From positions 1-6,651 of the forward strand of contig JAOPYP010000753.1 in NCBI GenBank assembly GCA_025964635.1: a DNA stretch of 6,651 bases, read 5' to 3'. Positions 1 through 4,391 of the stretch are shown here, piece after piece. The translations under genes were made by a program, and so were the position numbers. Below the pieces are notes generated by a model, which saw only the letters and a list, made by a program, of their open reading frames with translations, had not been told where the DNA came from and did no database searches. Positions within the stretch are counted from its first letter, which is position 1; each line of letters begins with the position of its first letter. This stretch comes from Actinomycetes bacterium. GTDB taxonomy: Bacteria > Actinomycetota > Actinomycetes > Streptosporangiales > Streptosporangiaceae.

Positions 1-1025
1 CCGGGGCCGCCAGCCCCGCCGCGCCCCCCGGCGACGGCCCCGGCCCCGGCGACGGCACCGGGCCCGCGACAGCTCCCGGCCTCGACGCCGTACTCGCGAC
101 CGACTCCCGCTACGCGGGCACCGCCCAGGAGGCCAGCCCCGACCTCGAGATCCTCATCGAGCGCGCCATCGAACCCGGCCTGGCCCGCGTTGCGGCCGGC
201 CTGGGGATGCGAAGGCTCGCGTTCGAGGCCCACGAGATGACCGTGGAACGCTACCGGGCATTCGCCGCCCAGGTTCCGGGGACCGAGCTTGTCCCACTCG
301 GCCGGGCCGTTGAGGAAATACGGATGGCCAAGGACGAGCGGGAGATCGCGCTGCTCGCCCGGGCCTGCGAGATCACCTCGCGTGCGTTCGAGCACATCGT
401 GCCCCTGATCCGGCCCGGCGTGACCGAGCGCCAGCTGGCCATTGCCCTGGAGCGGGCCATGACCGACCTGGGCGCGGACGGGCTGGCCTTTGACACCATC
501 GTGGCCAGCGGCCCGAACGGGGCCATCCCGCACCACGTGCCGTCCGCCCGCCCGTTGGCGGCCGGTGATCTGATCACGATCGACTGCGGCGCGCGGTACC
601 AGGGGTATCACGCGGACATGACCCGGACGGTCGTGCTCGGCGAGCCCTCCGCCTGGCAGCAAAACATCTACGCGCTGGTGGCCGCGGCCCAGGCGGCGGG
701 GATCGAGGCGGCCGTGCCCGGCGCGGACGTGCGGGCGGTGGACGCGGCGGCCCGCGACCTGATCGCGGAGGCCGGCCACGGCGGGCATTTCCAGCACGGG
801 CTGGGCCACGGCGTGGGCCTGGAGATCCACGAGGCCCCGATCATGGGGTACGGCAGGACGGGTACACTCAGGGACCGAGTCCCCATCACCGTCGAACCCG
901 GGATCTACCTCCCCGGGCAAGGCGGCGTCAGGATCGAGGACACCCTGGTGGTGCGCGCTGGAACGGGGACGGCGGCACCGCAGGAGCTACTCACCACTAC
1001 CACCCGGGAACTGCTCGTCCTGTAG
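1..1025 (+). CDS. pepP: Xaa-Pro aminopeptidase (M24B), 5' end cut off by window edge
   Basis: Cytosolic metallopeptidase of the M24B family (aminopeptidase P / prolidase type), which removes residues before proline and uses two divalent metals. The frame is open from base 3 to the TAG at 1023-1025, giving 340 residues, so the ATG at 207 is internal and the true start lies outside the window. The five family metal ligands are visible: Asp at 582 (IDCG), Asp at 615 (HADMTRT), His at 807 (HGLGHGVGLEIHE), Glu at 894 (TVEPGIY) and Glu at 936 (RIEDT); the His at 795 and 828 also match the active-site pattern. The creatinase-type N-terminal domain is visible from about base 90 (LATDSRYAGTAQEASPDLEIL). 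Before it lies a Gly/Pro/Ala/Asp-rich tract (about 3-89) not expected in this fold. The next gene is efp, 51 bases away, as often seen in actinobacteria. PepP versus PepQ naming is uncertain; the family is secure. Confidence 0.93.
   Translation, partial: GAASPAAPPGDGPGPGDGTGPATAPGLDAVLATDSRYAGTAQEASPDLEILIERAIEPGLARVAAGLGMRRLAFEAHEMTVERYRAFAAQVPGTELVPLGRAVEEIRMAKDEREIALLARACEITSRAFEHIVPLIRPGVTERQLAIALERAMTDLGADGLAFDTIVASGPNGAIPHHVPSARPLAAGDLITIDCGARYQGYHADMTRTVVLGEPSAWQQNIYALVAAAQAAGIEAAVPGADVRAVDAAARDLIAEAGHGGHFQHGLGHGVGLEIHEAPIMGYGRTGTLRDRVPITVEPGIYLPGQGGVRIEDTLVVRAGTGTAAPQELLTTTTRELLVL
30..65 (+). repeat. 18-bp tandem repeat, two copies, inside the peptidase gene
   Basis: Units at 30-47 and 48-65 both begin GGCGACGGC and differ at two positions. 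In frame they encode GDGPGP then GDGTGP. They sit in a low-complexity Gly/Pro/Ala tract in the N-terminal domain, just before the conserved ATDSRY strand. Confidence 0.85.
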
Positions 1026-1049
1026 CCGGCCATCGGCGGCGGGGCCGGC
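1025..1049 (+). other. GC hairpin between the peptidase gene and efp
   Basis: GCCGGCC (1025-1031) pairs with GGCCGGC (1043-1049) across an 11-base loop, starting at the last base of the peptidase stop codon. There is no T-tract, so it is not a canonical intrinsic terminator. It could be a processing or attenuation element, or chance in GC-rich DNA. Confidence 0.35.
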
Positions 1050-1076
1050 GCACCCGCACGCAGGAGACACGCAGAC

Positions 1077-1634
1077 GTGGCCAGCACGAACGACCTCAAG
1101 AACGGCATGACGCTGAACATCGACGGCCAGCTCTGGAACGTCGTCGACTTCCAGCATGTCAAGCCGGGCAAGGGCGGCGCCTTCGTGCGCACCCGGCTGA
1201 AGAACATCATGTCCGGCAAGGTCGTGGACCGGACCTTCAACGCCGGCGTCAAGGTCGACGTGGCCAACGTCGACCGGCGTGAGATGCAGTACCTCTACCG
1301 TGAGGGCGACGACTTCGTCTTCATGGACACCCAGGACTACGACCAGCCGCACATCCCCCGGCAGACCGTGGGCGGCGCCGCCGACTACCTGCTCGAGGAG
1401 CAGACCGCGACGGTCGCGTTCAACGACGGCAACCCGCTGTACGTGGAGCTCCCCGCCTCGGTGGAGCTGACCGTCAGCCAGACCGACCCGGGCGTGCAGG
1501 GAGACCGGTCCACCGGCGGCACCAAGCCCGCCACGCTGGAGACCGGAGCGCAGATCCAGGTGCCGCTGTTCATCACCACGGGCGAAAGAGTGAAGGTGGA
1601 CACCCGCACCGGTGGCTACCTCGGCCGCGCGTGA
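1077..1634 (+). CDS. efp: Elongation factor P
   Basis: Translation factor that binds between the ribosomal P and E sites and promotes peptide bond formation at polyproline stretches. The 185-residue product has the usual EF-P length and three domains: KOW-like domain I (about 1-64), an OB domain (about 65-128) and a C-terminal OB domain ending in the family signature (TGGTKPATLETGAQIQVPLF, then GERVKVDTRTGGYLGR). The domain I tip is KPGKGGAF with Lys32 at the P-site tRNA position. Actinobacterial EF-P of the unmodified-lysine subfamily typically has Pro after this glycine (PGKGP); here it is Gly34. The GTG start at 1077 gives the family N-terminus (ASTNDLKNGM) and has AGGAG at 1062-1066, ten bases upstream. 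It probably shares a transcript with the upstream peptidase and downstream nusB. Confidence 0.97.
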   Translation: MASTNDLKNGMTLNIDGQLWNVVDFQHVKPGKGGAFVRTRLKNIMSGKVVDRTFNAGVKVDVANVDRREMQYLYREGDDFVFMDTQDYDQPHIPRQTVGGAADYLLEEQTATVAFNDGNPLYVELPASVELTVSQTDPGVQGDRSTGGTKPATLETGAQIQVPLFITTGERVKVDTRTGGYLGRA

Positions 1635-1645
1635 CCCGGCCCACG

Positions 1646-1705
1646 CCCGGATCCCGCGTGCCCGGATACCCCGTGCCCGGATACCTGGTGCCCGGATCCT
1701 CAGCG
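1646..1705 (+). repeat. 15-bp tandem repeat, four units, in the efp-nusB spacer
   Basis: Units at 1646-1660, 1661-1675, 1676-1690 and 1691-1705 all start CCCGGAT. Units 1-3 end in GTG; unit 4 is more diverged (ends CAGCG). A degenerate partial unit (CCCGGCCCACG) precedes them at 1635. The array fills most of the 81 bases between the efp stop and nusB start. It is in the same frame as both genes and contains no stop, but no start codon lies in that frame before 1716. Confidence 0.88.
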
Positions 1706-1715
1706 AGCCAGTCCC

Positions 1716-2126
1716 GTGTCTGCCCGCGGTAAGGCCCGCAAGCGGGCCCTGGACGTCCTGTTCGAGGCGGAGGTCCGCGGCGAGCCGGTGCTGGACATGC
1801 TGGAGCAGCGCATCATCCAGGCCAGCCCCCCGGTGGGGGAGTACGCGGCGGAACTGGTCCGCGGCGTCCAGGCGCACCGTGAGCGCATCGACGAGCTGCT
1901 GGAAGAGTACGCGGAGGGCTGGACGCTGGACCGGATGCCGATCGTGGACCGCAACGTCCTGCGCATCGGCCTGTACGAGATGCTCTGGGCGGACGACGTC
2001 CCGGACGCGGTGGCGATCAGCGAGGCGGTCCTGCTGGCCCGGGACCTGTCCACCGACGCGTCGCCCGCGTTCGTGAACGGGCTGCTGGCTCACCTATTGG
2101 AACTAAAGCCGACGCTGATCGCCTGA
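1716..2126 (+). CDS. nusB: Transcription antitermination factor NusB
   Basis: All-helical RNA-binding protein that pairs with ribosomal protein S10 (NusE) on boxA of rRNA leader transcripts and supports processive antitermination. The 136-residue product matches the family throughout: an Arg/Lys-rich N-terminal helix (SARGKARKRALDVLFEAE, residues 2-19), the core motif EGWTLDRMPIVDRNVLRIGLYEM (67-89) and the C-terminal signature AISEAVLLARDLSTDASPAFVNGLL (100-124). GTG at 1716 is the only start in frame after the efp stop and gives the standard N-terminus. No clear Shine-Dalgarno precedes it; the leader there is the 15-bp repeat array, so initiation may be weak or depend on transit of ribosomes from efp. 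The gene ends 63 bases from a convergent gene. Confidence 0.96.
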   Translation: MSARGKARKRALDVLFEAEVRGEPVLDMLEQRIIQASPPVGEYAAELVRGVQAHRERIDELLEEYAEGWTLDRMPIVDRNVLRIGLYEMLWADDVPDAVAISEAVLLARDLSTDASPAFVNGLLAHLLELKPTLIA

Positions 2127-2144
2127 TGGGTCAGTCTTCTTAAA

Positions 2145-2174
2145 GTCAAAGTCAAATTCTTAGGGTCAAATTCT
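2145..2174. repeat. AT-rich GTCAAA direct repeats between convergent genes
   Basis: GTCAAA occurs at 2145-2150, 2151-2156 and 2165-2170; the longer GTCAAATTCT occurs at 2151-2160 and 2165-2174. The block lies in the 63-base gap between the nusB stop and the convergent membrane gene stop, and is clearly more AT-rich than its surroundings. I find no GC-rich hairpin here, so no ordinary intrinsic terminator can be called. Confidence 0.6.
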
Positions 2175-2189
2175 CCGCAACGAAAACCG

Positions 2190-2825
2190 TCACGCCGGGC
2201 TGAACTGCACCCGCAGCCCGTGCTTGCGGAGGACGGACCAGAACCACAGTACCGAGGCGCCAATGCCCGCCACGGTGCCGGCGACCGTGGCGACGGTCGA
2301 GAGCATGAGGAACGTGCTGGCCGGCTCGGTCACCATCATCACGCCAAGGCCCGCGGTGAGGACCAGGAAGATGCCCGCCCAGAGCCAGGTCGCGCCCTGG
2401 AAGAAGCGCTGCAGGGCGGGGTGGTAGGCCGGATGCCGCAGCGCCACGACCTCGGCGGCCAGCTTGGCCACGATCGGGTTGGGGCCGCGGGCGGTGCGCG
2501 CGAACAGGATGAACATGGCCGCGTAGCCGAGCGGGAACTGGAGCAGGAAGATCCAGAACACGCCAGTGGCCACGACCACGACGGTCTGCAGGGTGAGCAC
2601 GATGGCCGAGATCGTCAGGAGGCTCGGCACTGATCCGCAGGCCATCTTCCGGATCACCGCGGTGAGCCAGATCGCCAGGACGCCGGCGATGAGCCCAGCG
2701 TTCCGGCCGCCCAGCCAGGCGCCCAGGAAGTAGGCAGCGAGCGGCAGACCAAGGGATTCGCTCAAGCTCAACCCGGTGCAGCGAATGAGTCGCAGCGGCC
2801 GCGGGAGCTCCAAGTGCTCGACCAT
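2190..2825 (-). CDS. Multi-pass membrane protein, possibly VC0807/DUF3159-like
   Basis: A 211-residue hydrophobic protein of unknown function. Predicted membrane segments are roughly residues 24-39, 43-58, 66-85, 86-108, 144-165 and 172-197, so about six, with a polar stretch between the fourth and fifth (ARGPNPIVAKLAAEVVALRHPAYHPALQRFFQ). This topology and the ESLGLPLAAYFLG start of the first helix recall VC0807/DUF3159-type actinobacterial membrane proteins, but that family link is from memory. The ATG at 2825 is preferred over an upstream start at 2969 because the extra 48 residues look non-coding and a -10 box (TAGGCT) lies exactly seven bases before 2825, fitting a leaderless transcript. 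The bases before the ATG are C-rich with no Shine-Dalgarno. It is convergent with nusB. Confidence 0.85.
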   Translation of the reverse strand: MVEHLELPRPLRLIRCTGLSLSESLGLPLAAYFLGAWLGGRNAGLIAGVLAIWLTAVIRKMACGSVPSLLTISAIVLTLQTVVVVATGVFWIFLLQFPLGYAAMFILFARTARGPNPIVAKLAAEVVALRHPAYHPALQRFFQGATWLWAGIFLVLTAGLGVMMVTEPASTFLMLSTVATVAGTVAGIGASVLWFWSVLRKHGLRVQFSPA

Positions 2826-2832
2826 GGGGGAG

Positions 2833-2838
2833 AGCCTA
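2833..2838 (-). promoter_or_regulatory. -10 box of a probable leaderless promoter
   Basis: On the - strand TAGGCT (TANNNT type) is followed by exactly seven bases and then ATG at 2825. This is the spacing typical of leaderless genes in actinobacteria, where transcription starts at or next to the start codon. The -35 region (about 2856-2862) matches the consensus poorly. Confidence 0.5.
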
Positions 2839-3102
2839 GGCGGTGAGTCTCGTGAGTGAGACCCGTTTGGATATGGATGACCATTCACAGAGGTTCTGCT
2901 GAGCAAAGCTGCAAGTAAACGTATTGTTGCCGCATCCGGAGACCGGCTCAGGTATCTCGCGTACCCCATGGACCGTCATGTCAGCGCTGACCTCCAGCCC
3001 GCAGAACTCCCGGCTCCATGCAGGAGCCAGGTCGCCCGGTGCCGCCTCGCGAAACAGGTGGTACGCCCCGCCTGCCGGGCAGATCTGCCACAGCGCATCC
3101 AC
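2836..3102 (-). CDS. Possible small Cys/His protein, function unknown
   Basis: Candidate 88-residue protein from GTG at 3102 to TAG at 2836-2838. The first two thirds look coding: third codon positions are mostly G/C and the peptide contains an ordered stretch (ALWQICPAGGAYHLF, then WSREFCGLEVSADMTVHGVR). The W..H.F...CG..V...TVH pattern resembles short zinc-binding actinobacterial proteins that usually end in a C-x2-C pair; here Cys occurs near the expected place but without a clean C-x2-C, and GC3 falls sharply after about 2950. The 3' part may therefore be decayed or not coding. No good Shine-Dalgarno precedes the GTG. It ends ten bases before the membrane protein gene on the same strand. 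It may be a real small gene, a remnant, or chance. Confidence 0.35.
   Translation of the reverse strand: MDALWQICPAGGAYHLFREAAPGDLAPAWSREFCGLEVSADMTVHGVREIPEPVSGCGNNTFTCSFAQQNLCEWSSISKRVSLTRLTA
2847..2862. promoter_or_regulatory. GTCTC-N6-GAGAC dyad over the -35 region
   Basis: Perfect 5-bp arms (2847-2851 and 2858-2862) flank six bases. GTGAGT is also directly repeated at 2843-2848 and 2852-2857. The dyad overlaps where the -35 of the leaderless promoter should lie, so it could be an operator for the membrane protein gene. No regulator is recognised. Confidence 0.3.
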
Positions 3103-3273
3103 CCCCCGGTGGCGGCGCGCCCGCACCGCATCGCGACGCAGGCACTGGCCTATGTATTGCCCAGCGAAGGGACCGGTAATCGCGGAATCGGGGTGGCTGG
3201 CGGGGTGAATTTCGGGCCGCCGGAATGCGGCTTCCCTGGCCAGGGACCAAGCGGGGCGCGATCTGCGGGGAAG

Positions 3274-3290
3274 CCGTGCGTTCAGCACGG
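3274..3290. other. CCGTGC-N5-GCACGG dyad
   Basis: Perfect 6-bp inverted repeat (3274-3279 and 3285-3290) around GTTCA. It lies directly beside the AT-rich CTCAG-repeat island, in a region without convincing genes. It could be an operator half of the same control region or a small hairpin. Confidence 0.35.
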
Positions 3291-3297
3291 TAACAAA

Positions 3298-3337
3298 CTC
3301 AGAGCATTCTTAAAGGAATCTCTCAGGTTTTACTCAG
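3298..3337. promoter_or_regulatory. CTCAG direct repeats in an AT-rich island
   Basis: CTCAG occurs at 3298-3302, 3322-3326 and 3333-3337. The last two are exactly 11 bases apart (TCTCAGGTTTT followed by ACTCAGCGG), about one helical turn, which is the arrangement used by OmpR/PhoB-family response regulators. Between the first two sits a bulged dyad, AGAG-C-ATTC and GAAT-CTCT around TTAAAG. The island contrasts with its GC-rich flanks. It is about 165 bases upstream of the methyltransferase-dinB unit and could also serve a - strand transcript. Confidence 0.4.
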
Positions 3338-3367
3338 CGGCCGTCGGCCGGACGGGGGCGCGGTGGA

Positions 3368-3418
3368 GGGCGGGCGGTCTGCCCGGGTGGTGCGCTGGGG
3401 GGCGGGCGGTCTGCCCGG
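3368..3418. repeat. Two 19-bp direct repeats, each with an internal dyad
   Basis: Identical 19-base copies at 3368-3386 and 3400-3418 (period 32), each beginning GGGCGGGCGG and ending TGCCCGG. Each contains CGGGC-N5-GCCCG, so each can form a small hairpin. They lie in the leader of the methyltransferase gene, upstream of its probable start at 3504, and are not framed to a coding repeat. Confidence 0.7.
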
Positions 3419-3469
3419 CGGCGCCGGGCGGGGTCGTGGCGAAGGCCAGGGATTGTCATGGTCGCGCAC

Positions 3470-3475
3470 TAGATT
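3470..3475 (+). promoter_or_regulatory. Candidate -10 box for the methyltransferase-dinB unit
   Basis: TAGATT fits TANNNT and would place the transcription start near 3482, about 22 bases before GTG 3504. No -35 lies at the proper distance: TTGTCA at 3453-3458 is only 11 bases away. Tentative. Confidence 0.25.
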
Positions 3476-3503
3476 GGGATCCGACCGGGAGCGAGGAGGG
3501 GCC

Positions 3504-4391
3504 GTGGCCAGCGAGCGTCGTGGCGGAGGGCTAGAGGTGCCGCCCGGGACAGGCGCGCCGACCGGGATAGGCACGGCGCAGCGGTGGAACCGGTACGACG
3601 ACGGGCGCACGGCCGTCATCCGGGAGGTGCTGCGGGCCGTCGTGACCGGGCTGGTGGCCGAGACCGGCCGGTCGCGGCTGGACATCGTGGACGCCGGCGG
3701 CGGGACCGGCGGGTCCGCCGTCCCGCTGGCCGGCCAGGGGCACACGGTGACCGTGATCGACCCGAGCCCGGATTCGCTGGCTGCCGCGCAGCGCCGGGCC
3801 GCGGAGATGAACGTGCAGTTGCGGGCCGTCCAGGGGGACGTCGGCGACCTGGCCGACGTCGTCGGGGAGCAGGGTGCCGATCTGGTGCTGTGCCACAGCG
3901 TCCTGGAGTACGTGGACTCACCGGCGGCCGCCATGACCACGGTGGCCAGCGTGCTGCGGCCGGGGGGCGCGGTGAGCGTGCTGGCTGCCAGCGCGGTCGC
4001 GGCGGTCATCCACCGGGCCCTGGCCGGGCGTTTCGACGAGGCCCGGCGGCTGCTGGCCGCGGTTGGCGGCCCGGCGGGCGGGGCCGACGGCCGGTCCGGG
4101 GCCGGGTCTGAGGGCGGGGCCGATGGCCGGTCCGGGGCCGGGTCTGCGGGCAGGTCCGGGACCGGGCCGCGCCGGTTCACCCTGGCCGAGGTGACCGGCC
4201 TGATCGAAGGGGCCGGGCTGCGGCCGGGCGCCGCGCACGGGATCCGGATCTTCGCCGACCTGGTGCCGGGTTCCTTCGCAGACGTGGACCCAGGCGCCGC
4301 CGACGCGTTGCTGGCCCTGGAGCAGGCCGCCTCCACTCACCCGGCCTTCCACGACTTCGCCGCCCAGTTCCACGTGCTCGGGTACCGATGA
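3504..4391 (+). CDS. Class I SAM-dependent methyltransferase, CmoM/SmtA-like
   Basis: A 295-residue Rossmann-fold methyltransferase. Visible motifs: the SAM-binding glycine loop VDAGGGTGGSA (62-72), the acidic strand-2 end VTVIDPS (82-88), GDVGDL (111-116), motif IV region ADLVLCHSVLEYVDSP (125-140) and LRPGG (151-155). The run DAGGG...H.VLE.V...SVLRPGG, the FDEARR stretch and a C-terminal GIRIF.DL...LLALE...HVLGYR resemble E. coli CmoM (SmtA), which methylates carboxymethoxyuridine-34 of tRNA. Whether this actinobacterium makes that substrate is unknown, so the substrate is left open. Residues 192-221 are a repeat-encoded Gly/Ala/Ser/Arg insertion. GTG 3504 is chosen for its strong AGGAGG (3494-3499); a GTG at 3363 is in frame but precedes non-coding-looking repeats. 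The stop overlaps the dinB start (ATGA), implying translational coupling. Confidence 0.9.
   Translation: MASERRGGGLEVPPGTGAPTGIGTAQRWNRYDDGRTAVIREVLRAVVTGLVAETGRSRLDIVDAGGGTGGSAVPLAGQGHTVTVIDPSPDSLAAAQRRAAEMNVQLRAVQGDVGDLADVVGEQGADLVLCHSVLEYVDSPAAAMTTVASVLRPGGAVSVLAASAVAAVIHRALAGRFDEARRLLAAVGGPAGGADGRSGAGSEGGADGRSGAGSAGRSGTGPRRFTLAEVTGLIEGAGLRPGAAHGIRIFADLVPGSFADVDPGAADALLALEQAASTHPAFHDFAAQFHVLGYR
4077..4166 (+). repeat. 36-bp tandem repeat, 2.5 copies, in the methyltransferase gene
   Basis: Units at 4077-4112 and 4113-4148 are nearly identical; a partial, diverged third unit follows at 4149-4166. In frame they encode GGADGRSGAGSE, GGADGRSGAGSA and GRSGTG. The array lies between the core fold and the C-terminal segment, probably as a flexible surface loop. 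Confidence 0.9.

Noticed and set aside
987..2093. Long - strand open frame (368 codons) opposite efp and nusB
   Set aside because: It is antisense to two certain genes; its length follows from their GC-rich third positions, and the peptide is Arg/His/Gly-rich without motifs.
2826..2969. Upstream extension of the membrane protein to ATG 2969
   Set aside because: The extra 48 residues are polar and irregular, with weak GC3 bias, and would run through the promoter-like TAGGCT box; start 2825 fits better.
3453..3475. TTGTCA and TAGATT as a paired -35/-10 promoter
   Set aside because: The spacer is only 11 bases, too short for a sigma-70-type promoter; only the -10 was kept, at low confidence.
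3363..3503. GTG 3363 as methyltransferase start
   Set aside because: The added 47 residues come from hairpin repeats and leader DNA; GTG 3504 has a strong AGGAGG and leads into the conserved fold.
2968..3534. + strand frame (188 codons) through the gene-poor region
   Set aside because: It runs through the AT-rich CTCAG island and twin repeats, overlaps the methyltransferase start, and has no protein-like pattern or ribosome-binding site.
3323..4336. - strand open frame (337 codons) opposite the methyltransferase
   Set aside because: The peptide is Pro/Ser/Arg-rich low complexity and mirrors the 36-bp repeats; the + strand frame has clear SAM-binding motifs.
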